A DNA stretch of 5,666 nt from Bacteroidota bacterium (GTDB taxonomy: Bacteria; Bacteroidota; Bacteroidia; Bacteroidales; B39-G9). Of this stretch, positions 1-5,666 are shown piece after piece; the first letter of the stretch is position 1; each line of letters starts with the position of its first letter. The notes beneath the pieces were generated by a model. That model made no database searches and was not told where the DNA came from. It saw nothing but the letters and a program-made list of their open reading frames with translations. A program made the translations under genes and the position numbers. The stretch spans positions 1-5,666 of the forward strand of contig QMPG01000223.1 in assembly GCA_003648455.1 (NCBI GenBank). Reading direction: 5' to 3'.

Positions 1-3000
1 ATTTGCTGAAAGCAAAAGCAGAAAGAGCAATCGACGACTCAAACAAAACAGTAGGAACATATATTTATGATGCTTTATTAAAAAAGCCCAACCAAAAAGT
101 CAGAGGTATACTTGTAAGAACAATTGAACGGAAATATTACAAAGTGGAATTAGAAAAGATACTAAAAAAACAAATAGAATTAAATGCTAAATTTAAAGAT
201 CTTGATTTACACCAAAAATGTATCGAAGAACTTTATCCACTAAACGATGCCCGAAGAGATGTGTTGAATAATGTAAAAGACGAAAATAAATTTAAATTTT
301 TGTTTGTAAATGACATTATTTTTTATCACCGACCTTTGAAAACAAAAAAGTCGTTAATTGCCGACTGTAAATTTGAAACAAGAGTTTCTTTGATCGCAAA
401 AGCTGATTTTAAAGACATTTACAATAAAGCCGATTTAGGTTCAAAAGAAAAAATTAAAGAATTTATGTCTGGTATTCAGTTTGTTGTAAATATAAAAGCA
501 AAAAACAATAAAGGCAAGATAATAACAAAAAAAGAAAATATTACAGATGAATTTATTGATTTAAAAGAAAGTGGAAAATTCAAAAATCATATTTTTAAAT
601 ATTCTAACGAATATGATAAAGCTACAAGTATAATTAATAAAGATGGGGTTTATTTTACAAAATTCAAAAAAAAACCCATTAAAGCAATAGCCAAAAGCAA
701 TCCATATTATCAAGAATTTAGAATTTGGCAATTTATTGATAATTTAAAAATTAGAGAAAAAGAAAGAGAAATTGACGGCAAGTTAAAATCTGATGTTGAT
801 GTTACATATGAATTTATAAAAACAGAGGAAGATAAAGAACGTTTGTTTGATGAATTCAATAAAAAAGAAAAAATAACGCAATCACAATTCCTTGCTATTC
901 TTAAAGATAGCAAAGGAAAAAAACTTTCGGAAAAAACTCATAAATGGAACTATGTTGAAAAAAATGAATATCCTTTAAATGAAACAAAACATATTTTAAC
1001 AGTTAAATTTAAGAACAATAAAGGTTATTTGAAATTTTATGAAAAAAATGAATACGGACTTTGGCATTTATTTTATTCAATTTCGAGTAAAGACGAACTA
1101 AAAAAAGCTCTAGAAAAACTTTATGAAAAGAATAAAGATGATTACGATTTACCGGAAGATTTCGTTGACAAAGCTCTAAAAATAAAATCATTCAAAAAAG
1201 ACTACGGAACACTTTCGGAAAAAGCTTTAAAAAAAATACTCCCTCTTCTACGCGTAGGGAGATACGCAAATGAAAATAAAGTTTTAGAAACAGCAAAATT
1301 AAACATTGATAATATTTATGAAAGATTAGAAAGTAATAATTTGCTTAAAGCTAGTTTAACAAAAGAAGAGCAGATAAACAAAATTAGCGAACTTGCCGAC
1401 GATGAAATTACAAAAGGAATGCTAAATAGTTTTGCCAATATTTCACAAAAAAGATATACAGATTTGCAAATGCATCAAGCAAGTTATGCGGTTTATGGAA
1501 AACACTCCGAAGCAAAAGATACAGAAAAATGGAACACGCCGAAAGATATTGAAAAATATTTGACACATGAGTTCAAACAGCATTCACTACGAAACCCGAT
1601 TGTAGAAAAAGTAGTAACAGAAACATTACGAGTTGTAAAAGATATATGGGAACAATTTGGTAACAGTGAAGAAGATTATTTTTCAGAAATACATGTTGAA
1701 CTCGGTAGAGATTTAAAAAACACAAAAGCCGAGAAAGAAAGGTTGACAGATATTATAACGGATAACAAAAAAACAAATCAGCGTATAATTAACTTGTTAC
1801 GAGAATTAAAAAAAGAAAATATTAAAAATGTAAGACCAGAATCTCCCCATCAAAGAGACAAACTCAAAATATTTGAACATGATATTTTAAGTCCGTATAC
1901 TGAAAAAGAATTGAAAACACAAGAATTAAAAGGACACGGAACAGTTGATATCTATAAAATTGCAAACTCTGCCGAACCGACATCAAAAGAAATTGAAAAA
2001 TATCGGCTTTGGCTTGAACAAAAATACATTTCACCTTTTACGGGCAAAATAATTCCTTTGAGTGATTTATTTACTTCAAAACATGAAGTTGAACATGTTT
2101 TACCACAAGCTAGATATTTGGATAATTCATACAGCAATAAAGTTATCTGCGAAACAGCTGTGAATAAGGCTAAAGGAAAACTTACCGGATATGAGTTTAT
2201 TATAAAAAGTAAAGGAGAAAAATTTGTTGAATTGGAAAACGGTGAAAAAAGAGAAATAGTATCACAAACAGTTTATGAAAAATTTGTTTCTGATAATTTT
2301 ACAAAAGGAACTAAAAAACATAAAATTTTACTAAGTGAAGATATTCCAGCAGAATTTACCGACCAACAAAAAAGCAATATGCGATATATCAGCAGTGAAA
2401 TGGGAAAACTTTTGAGCAAAATAGTTAGAGTACAAGGTGAAAATGAAGTATTTTCAAAAAACTTATTGCCAGTTTCGGGCAAAGCTACAAATATGTTAAA
2501 ACACGACTGGGGTTTAAATCAAATATGGTATGAACTAATAATGCCCCGTTTCGAGCGATTAAATAAATTAACAGGAACAAAAGATTTTACATATTACAGC
2601 GAAAAACTTCAAAAAGATTTACCAAACGTTCCGCCTGTTTTAAAGCAAAATTTTGACGCAAAACGAATAGATCACCGTCATCATGCTCTTGATGCACTTA
2701 TTGTTGCATGCACAACAAGAAATCATACAAGCTATATTAATAATCAACATGCAAAATCAGAAAATAAAAGATTTGATTTAAAAAAGAAATTAACGAAAAA
2801 ACAATACAATTCCGAAAACTCATCAGATTACAAATGGGTTTTTAAAAAACCCTGGGATAATTTTGTAATTGATACAAAAAACAGCCTAAAAATGATAATT
2901 GTTAGTTTTAAACAAAATATGAGAATACTTGTTAAAGCAACAAATAAGTATATTTCATACAAAGATGAAAATGGAAATATAAGATTAGACAATAATGGAA

Positions 3001-4358
3001 AGCCCAAAAAAGACTATACAAAACAGATTAAAGGAGACATGAGAACTATTCGTCAGCCTTTGCATGAAGAAACTGTTCAGGGAAAATCAAATGTCAGATT
3101 TGAAAAGAAAGTGAAATTTTCTGTCGCTATTGAAGGATTGGTTTCCGATTTCTACATTTTTAAAGATAAAAAGCTTGGAAAGCACCTTAAAAAACAAATT
3201 AGAAACGGAAAATTAAAGAATGAAATTATTGCAGATTTTAAAAAGAATAAATATGAATTTAATGGGAAAGACATAAGTGATGTTATTGTTTATTACTTCT
3301 CTAATGCTAATAATATACCTGAAACCGAACATAAAGTTGCGGTTAGAAAAGATTTATCTCCTGCATTATTCTCTTTTACAGACAAGAAAAAATCATATGA
3401 GAAAATAAAAGAAACCATTTCAAATACCGGCATCCAAAATATACTTTTGAAACATTTGAAAAAATACAATACAGCAAAAATTTCTATTTTTGATATTTTA
3501 GATAAACCAGAAGTATTAAAAGATGAAATATTAAAAAGAAAAATAGAAGAATTAAAAAATGAGAATAAAAATCTGATTGAGTATTTTCAGAAAGATAAAA
3601 TAAATAAAAAAAACGAAGTTGAAATATTTATTTTTAAAACAGAAATAGAATTTTTAAAAGAAGATATTATTGAAAATCCTGATTTAGCATTTTCGCCAGA
3701 AGGTATCGAGGAAATGAATAAAAACATTGTAGAACTTAACAACGGAAAAAGACATAAGCCTATTTATAAAGTTCGTGTTTACACAAAGCTTGGTAATAAA
3801 TTCAACGTAGGTGAAAAAAGGAATAAAGACAAAAAATACGTTGTTACTGGATTAAATCCATACTTTGCTGTTTACTTTAGAAAAGATGAAGAACAAAATC
3901 AAATAAGAAAATATCAAACAATATCGCTAACAATGACAATTAATAGGTTAAAAGATAAACTATCTCCTGTGCCTGAAAAATATTTAGATGAAAAAGAAGA
4001 ATATGAATTGTCATTTTATTTACAGCCCAATGACCTTGTTTATGTTCCGAAAAATGAAGAGGAAGAAATAGACTTTAATAATTTAACTGAAAATCAGCTC
4101 AAACAGATTTATAAATTTACAGACGGAAGTGGAACGACGGCTAATTTTGTTCCGTACTACGCAGCGACAACAATTTTTAACATGAACAAAAAAAGTCAAA
4201 AACAGAATAATATTGACTACCCAATTCAAAATGAACACGGAATTGGTAGTCCTCAGTCAAAAAATCAAAAATCGATTAACGGCACTATGATAAAAGACAA
4301 ATGCATAAAACTTAAAACTGATAGGCTAGGAAACATAATAAAAGTTGGCAAATATTAA
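1..4358 (+). CDS. cas9: Type II-C CRISPR-associated endonuclease Cas9, 5' end outside the window
   Basis: RNA-guided DNA endonuclease of a type II CRISPR-Cas system: HNH cuts the guide-paired strand and RuvC the other. The frame is open from base 3 (1451 codons to TAA at 4356-4358), and residues here count from there. The first in-frame TTG is not the real start, because RuvC-I and the arginine-rich bridge helix are missing; the visible part begins in the REC lobe (VGTYIYDALL). By my memory of relatives about 150-250 residues lie upstream, so the whole protein would be large. REC motifs include NDIIFYHRPLKTKKSL (about 104-119) and YYQEFRIWQF (about 235). RuvC-II is IHVELGRD with E566. HNH is HEVEHVLPQ with E697, H698 and N721 (SpCas9 D839/H840/N863 positions). 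RuvC-III is HRHHALDAL with H894 and D897. A long C-terminal region carries AFSPEGIEEMN and FTDGSGTTANFVPYY (about 1372). All visible catalytic positions are kept, so the gene looks functional. Subtype II-C is inferred from resemblance. Confidence 0.95.
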   Translation, partial: LLKAKAERAIDDSNKTVGTYIYDALLKKPNQKVRGILVRTIERKYYKVELEKILKKQIELNAKFKDLDLHQKCIEELYPLNDARRDVLNNVKDENKFKFLFVNDIIFYHRPLKTKKSLIADCKFETRVSLIAKADFKDIYNKADLGSKEKIKEFMSGIQFVVNIKAKNNKGKIITKKENITDEFIDLKESGKFKNHIFKYSNEYDKATSIINKDGVYFTKFKKKPIKAIAKSNPYYQEFRIWQFIDNLKIREKEREIDGKLKSDVDVTYEFIKTEEDKERLFDEFNKKEKITQSQFLAILKDSKGKKLSEKTHKWNYVEKNEYPLNETKHILTVKFKNNKGYLKFYEKNEYGLWHLFYSISSKDELKKALEKLYEKNKDDYDLPEDFVDKALKIKSFKKDYGTLSEKALKKILPLLRVGRYANENKVLETAKLNIDNIYERLESNNLLKASLTKEEQINKISELADDEITKGMLNSFANISQKRYTDLQMHQASYAVYGKHSEAKDTEKWNTPKDIEKYLTHEFKQHSLRNPIVEKVVTETLRVVKDIWEQFGNSEEDYFSEIHVELGRDLKNTKAEKERLTDIITDNKKTNQRIINLLRELKKENIKNVRPESPHQRDKLKIFEHDILSPYTEKELKTQELKGHGTVDIYKIANSAEPTSKEIEKYRLWLEQKYISPFTGKIIPLSDLFTSKHEVEHVLPQARYLDNSYSNKVICETAVNKAKGKLTGYEFIIKSKGEKFVELENGEKREIVSQTVYEKFVSDNFTKGTKKHKILLSEDIPAEFTDQQKSNMRYISSEMGKLLSKIVRVQGENEVFSKNLLPVSGKATNMLKHDWGLNQIWYELIMPRFERLNKLTGTKDFTYYSEKLQKDLPNVPPVLKQNFDAKRIDHRHHALDALIVACTTRNHTSYINNQHAKSENKRFDLKKKLTKKQYNSENSSDYKWVFKKPWDNFVIDTKNSLKMIIVSFKQNMRILVKATNKYISYKDENGNIRLDNNGKPKKDYTKQIKGDMRTIRQPLHEETVQGKSNVRFEKKVKFSVAIEGLVSDFYIFKDKKLGKHLKKQIRNGKLKNEIIADFKKNKYEFNGKDISDVIVYYFSNANNIPETEHKVAVRKDLSPALFSFTDKKKSYEKIKETISNTGIQNILLKHLKKYNTAKISIFDILDKPEVLKDEILKRKIEELKNENKNLIEYFQKDKINKKNEVEIFIFKTEIEFLKEDIIENPDLAFSPEGIEEMNKNIVELNNGKRHKPIYKVRVYTKLGNKFNVGEKRNKDKKYVVTGLNPYFAVYFRKDEEQNQIRKYQTISLTMTINRLKDKLSPVPEKYLDEKEEYELSFYLQPNDLVYVPKNEEEEIDFNNLTENQLKQIYKFTDGSGTTANFVPYYAATTIFNMNKKSQKQNNIDYPIQNEHGIGSPQSKNQKSINGTMIKDKCIKLKTDRLGNIIKVGKY

Positions 4359-4368
4359 TATCCTATGT

Positions 4369-4401
4369 ATTCATCCGATGACTTAAAGTCATCGGATGAA
4401 T
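4369..4401. repeat. Perfect 16-bp-arm hairpin between cas9 and the RAYT gene (REP-like; possible terminator)
   Basis: Arms 4369-4384 (attcatccgatgactt) and 4386-4401 are perfect reverse complements around one unpaired base. It starts 10 bases after the cas9 stop and ends 17 bases before the RAYT start. Its centre, GACTTAAAGTC, resembles the CACTCAAAGTG centre of the two hairpins after the RAYT, so it is probably a diverged REP flanking the transposase. No T-run follows (ttccttaga), so a classical intrinsic terminator is not supported, although the stem could still slow or end cas9 transcription. Confidence 0.75.
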
Positions 4402-4418
4402 TTCCTTAGAGATAAACA

Positions 4419-4631
4419 ATGCAAATAGAAAAAGGCTACATATACCATATTTATAATCAAGGAAATAACAAACAAAAAATTTTCTTTGAACAAGAAAACT
4501 ATTTGTTTTTTCTACGTAAAATCAGAACACATATTTTGCCTTATGGGGATATTTTAGCTTGGTGCTTTACCCCGTCAAATAATTTAAAATTTTATTATGG
4601 AGCAATATTATTATGTTTATGTACTTCGTAG
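4419..4631 (+). pseudogene. RAYT, N-terminal fragment (Y1 transposase cut before its HUH motif)
   Basis: Starts at ATG 4419 with MQIEKGYIYHIYNQGNNKQK, the typical opening strand of a RAYT (YHIYNxG), and continues FFEQENYLFFLRKIRTHILP through DILAWCF. In intact family members this is followed at once by (M/I)PNHFHLM. Here the family match ends after F50 (codon 4566-4568). The next residues, TPSNNLKFYYG, come from the inserted DNA, and the frame stops at TAG 4629-4631, inside the GIY-YIG gene. The fragment has the first beta-alpha unit of the Y1 fold but neither the HFH metal-binding motif nor the catalytic tyrosine, so it cannot act alone. No clear Shine-Dalgarno is seen (agagataaac before ATG), as is usual in Bacteroidota. 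The other part of the gene is at 4885-5358. Confidence 0.85.
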
Positions 4632-4884
4632 TTTAAAGGATGAGAAAAACTATACAGGATACACTAAAAATTTAAAATTAAGATTTGAACAGCATAATAA
4701 AGGACTGGTTGAAGTCTACTAAAAATAGAAAGCCTTTGGTTTTGATCTATTTTGAAGCTTGCTTGAATCAACAAGATGCAACACATCGAGAGAAATACAT
4801 AAAAACACATTATGGGAAAATGTTTTTAAAAAACAGATTGAAACAATGGTATGTAAATAAGTAAAATCTTATTTAACAGGATGA
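4569..4884 (+). mobile_element. Insert of about 316 bp carrying a GIY-YIG nuclease gene, splitting the RAYT
   Basis: The limits come from where RAYT similarity stops and resumes: left after codon TTT 4566-4568 (AWCF), right from ATA 4885-4887 (IPNHFHLMVLVN). Joining 4568 to 4885 gives in-frame W-C-F-I-P-N-H-F-H, close to the family's usual C-x-M-P-N-H-F-H, so the limits should be right to within a few bases. The insert holds about 28 bases of AT-rich leader, the GIY-YIG gene (4597-4864) and 20 bases of tail. There are no terminal inverted repeats or transposase. TACC occurs at both ends (4568-4571 and 4886-4889) but is too short to call a target duplication. A homing-type insertion is the simplest reading and is an inference. 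Confidence 0.7.
4597..4864 (+). pseudogene. GIY-YIG (URI/UPF0213-type) small nuclease, frameshifted
   Basis: ATG 4597 opens MEQYYYVYVLRSLKDEKNY, followed by TGYTKNLKLRFEQHNKGLVE. In that frame it stops at TAA 4720-4722. Skipping one base near G4714 continues the family sequence, STKNRKPLVLIYFEA, then DATHREKYIK and FLKNRLKQWYVNK, to TAA 4862-4864. The restored protein is 88 residues, the usual length of these stand-alone single-domain nucleases. GIY corresponds to V7-Y8 in YVYVL and YIG to Y19-T20-G21; the catalytic arginine is R29 and the metal-binding glutamate E65, both kept. The nuclease chemistry was therefore intact before the frameshift. Such genes are frequent and multicopy in Bacteroidota and their role is poorly known. 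The ATG lies inside the broken RAYT fragment and overlaps it in another frame. A sequencing error at 4714 is possible. Confidence 0.85.
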
Positions 4885-5358
4885 ATACCAAATCATTTTC
4901 ATTTGATGGTGTTGGTTAATTATAAAGTACTGCCGGTCAATACCGAAGGCTTCGCTTTGAGCGAAGCCTTCGGTAAGCCACCTACCAAACAGAGAACAAT
5001 TAACAACTCTATTGGCATAATGCTTAGGTCATATACAAATGCCATAAACAAACAACAAAATAGTTCAGGTGCTTTATTCCGAAGAAAAAGCAAAGCTAAA
5101 TGCATTAACTGCCCAAACAGTATTACACCTTCATTCATAACAGAAAATAGTATTACTAAAATTAAGCTACAAAACCCTGAAGAACAATATCCGCAAATTT
5201 GTTTTGATTACATACACCAAAATCCGATAAAAGCTAAGCTTGTTAAAAATGTAAGTGACTGGCAATTTTCTTCTTCAAGGGATTATGCTCGTTTAAGAAA
5301 TGGGAGGTTGATTAACAAGAAAGTTACGTTTAGATTTGTAAATACGAGTTTTAAATGA
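4885..5358 (+). pseudogene. RAYT, C-terminal fragment with HFH motif and catalytic tyrosine
   Basis: The family sequence resumes at ATA 4885 with IPNHFHLMVLVN, just after an in-frame TGA at 4882-4884, and runs to TGA 5356-5358 (157 residues). In the restored 207-residue RAYT the HUH pair is H54 and H56 in HFH, and the probable nucleophilic tyrosine is Y100 in IMLRSYTNAINKQ. The C-terminal signature follows: SGALFRRKSKAKCINCPNSI, then CFDYIHQNPIKAKLV and DWQFSSSRDYARLRNG, typical of RAYT/REP transposases. The length is normal, so nothing else seems missing. Residues encoded by 4942-4974 (TEGFALSEAFG) come from a perfect palindrome. Translation could begin at TTG 4903 or ATG 4906, but that would lack HFH, so the fragment is probably inactive unless the upstream piece is supplied. 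Confidence 0.85.
4942..4974 (-). repeat. REP-like perfect palindrome inside the RAYT coding sequence
   Basis: Arms 4942-4956 (accgaaggcttcgct) and 4960-4974 (agcgaagccttcggt) are exact reverse complements around TTG. It spans exactly 11 RAYT codons (TEGFALSEAFG). Read on the minus strand its core is gcttcgctcaaagcgaagcc. The REP at 5432-5466 has gcttcactcaaagtgaaacc: 17 of 20 bases are the same, and two of the three changes together swap one A-T stem pair for G-C. It is therefore most likely a REP of the same family in opposite orientation, not chance codon choice. Confidence 0.75.
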
Positions 5359-5383
5359 CACAACAGCTCTAATTTCAGTATAA

Positions 5384-5418
5384 AGTCAGCGTCTCACTCA
5401 AAGTGAGGCTCTGACGAA
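5384..5418 (+). repeat. REP-like hairpin, copy 1 after the RAYT
   Basis: Stem 5385-5398 with 5402-5415, loop CAA, followed by GAA. The outer stem is GTCAG/CTGAC and the inner stem CTCACT/AGTGAG, with one mismatch and one G-T pair between them. It matches the next hairpin in length, loop, outer stem and 3' GAA. It begins 26 bases after the RAYT stop, the expected place for the cognate REP of a RAYT. Confidence 0.85.
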
Positions 5419-5431
5419 TGATACAAATAAT

Positions 5432-5466
5432 AGTCAGAGCTTCACTCAAAGTGAAACCCTGACGAA
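5432..5466 (+). repeat. REP-like hairpin, copy 2 after the RAYT
   Basis: Stem 5433-5446 with 5450-5463, loop CAA, followed by GAA. The outer stem GTCAG/CTGAC is identical to copy 1. The inner stem is TTCACT/AGTGAA where copy 1 has CTCACT/AGTGAG, a compensated pair change that supports selection on the folded form. Both copies are in the same orientation, 48 bases apart start to start. Confidence 0.85.
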
Positions 5467-5510
5467 CAGAGAAACTAACGCAATACTGGTATAGTTATTG
5501 GATAAGCTTT

Positions 5511-5527
5511 TGATATACAATATATCA
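5511..5527. repeat. Short AT-rich hairpin
   Basis: tgatata (5511-5517) and tatatca (5521-5527) pair perfectly around CAA, the same loop bases as the REP hairpins. Such short AT-rich palindromes arise easily by chance, so function is not claimed. Confidence 0.35.
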
Positions 5528-5559
5528 CAAATAATATTGGCTTTAGTTTAGATATTCTG

Positions 5560-5576
5560 GGATATTTTTAATATCC
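5560..5576. repeat. Short AT-rich hairpin
   Basis: ggatatt (5560-5566) and aatatcc (5570-5576) pair perfectly around TTT. The stem is weak and no T-run follows, so terminator function is not supported. Confidence 0.35.
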
Positions 5577-5612
5577 TTATAGCTTATGTCTGGCAAGTAA
5601 TTAGTATACTGG

Positions 5613-5666
5613 TCATTAGTAATTGATAATAATTAACGTCTATTTTTAATTACCAATTACCAATGA
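5613..5666 (-). repeat. Imperfect inverted repeat at the right edge
   Basis: Bases 5613-5630 (tcattagtaattgataat) pair with 5649-5666 (the reverse complement reads tcattggtaattggtaat) at 16 of 18 positions. Both mismatches are A opposite C on the plus strand but would be G-U pairs in a minus-strand RNA. The arms enclose 18 AT-rich bases. The repeat may continue past the window and could be the edge of a small palindromic element. Confidence 0.55.

Larger units (their letters stand above)
4369..5466 (+). mobile_element. RAYT/REP unit: REP-like hairpins flanking an interrupted Y1 transposase gene
   Basis: The unit consists of the hairpin at 4369-4401, the RAYT gene at 4419-5358 with a GIY-YIG insert, and two REP-like hairpins at 5384-5418 and 5432-5466. 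RAYTs are single-copy HUH transposases of the IS200/IS605 superfamily that act on hairpin REPs scattered through a genome; they normally sit next to such REPs, as here. The boundaries are those of the visible hairpins, not proven element ends. Because the transposase is broken, the unit is probably no longer able to mobilise REPs unless another RAYT acts in trans. Confidence 0.65.
5359..5666. other. Gene-free region with clustered hairpins
   Basis: No convincing coding sequence, tRNA or CRISPR repeat is seen on either strand. It holds two REP-like hairpins, two short AT-rich hairpins and an inverted repeat at the right edge. A loose direct repeat beginning atactggt occurs at 5483-5490 and 5606-5613; after each copy the sequence continues in a similar way to (g)ataa. 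Confidence 0.7.

Noticed and set aside
1248..1257. Perfect palindrome CTACGCGTAG with flanking ctccct/agggag in cas9
   Set aside because: It encodes the conserved L-R-V-G-R stretch of Cas9 and occurs once, so it is best explained by the codons.
710..2482. Several minus-strand open frames of 60-69 codons inside cas9
   Set aside because: They lie opposite a conserved, continuous Cas9 frame, match no family I recognise, and are of a length expected by chance in AT-rich DNA.
4369..4401. Rho-independent terminator of cas9
   Set aside because: The stem is strong but no T-run follows; similarity of the centre to the downstream REPs makes a REP more likely.
4359..4418. tracrRNA or CRISPR repeat directly after cas9
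   Set aside because: Only 60 bases are available, mostly taken by the perfect hairpin, and no repeat in the window could supply an anti-repeat match.
4569..4884. Group I intron or intein housing the GIY-YIG gene
   Set aside because: The insert is about 316 bp and nearly filled by the 88-codon gene, leaving no room for an intron core. An intein is excluded by the stops in the host frame.
4568..4889. TACC at both insert ends as a target-site duplication
   Set aside because: Four bases are too few in this composition, and removing one copy would not restore the RAYT frame, whereas joining 4568 to 4885 does.
4920..5138. Minus-strand open frame of 72 codons opposite the RAYT C-terminal part
   Set aside because: It is the antisense shadow of the RAYT frame and passes through the palindrome; no family features are seen.

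Overview
The window looks like AT-rich Bacteroidota (Bacteroidetes) DNA. The main reason is the Cas9, whose sequence has the character of the large subtype II-C enzymes of that phylum. A REP-associated tyrosine transposase (RAYT) of the type common there and weak Shine-Dalgarno signals agree with this. The assignment rests on recognising protein families by eye; no database search was run.

Bases 1-4358 hold the 3' part of a cas9 gene, open at the left edge. RuvC-I and the arginine-rich bridge helix lie upstream of the window. The REC lobe, RuvC-II, HNH, RuvC-III and C-terminal/PAM-interacting region are present with their key residues and no disruption. No cas1, cas2, csn2, CRISPR array or tracrRNA can be seen in the 1.3 kb downstream.

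Bases 4369-5466 form a RAYT/REP unit. A 16-bp-arm hairpin separates cas9 from the RAYT gene. The RAYT gene (4419-5358) is broken by an insert of about 316 bp carrying a small GIY-YIG (URI-type) nuclease gene. The insert sits directly in front of the catalytic HFH (HUH) motif. Removing 4569-4884 restores a 207-residue RAYT containing W-C-F-I-P-N-H-F-H. The GIY-YIG gene has itself decayed through one extra base near 4714. Two REP-like hairpins in direct orientation follow the RAYT. A third copy of the same hairpin, on the opposite strand, lies in frame inside the RAYT coding sequence and is translated as part of it.

Bases 5359-5666 contain no gene. They hold the two REP hairpins, two small AT-rich hairpins and a large imperfect inverted repeat at the right edge. 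The strongest new observations are the GIY-YIG insertion at the catalytic motif of a transposase and the REP family that includes a copy inside its presumed transposase gene.
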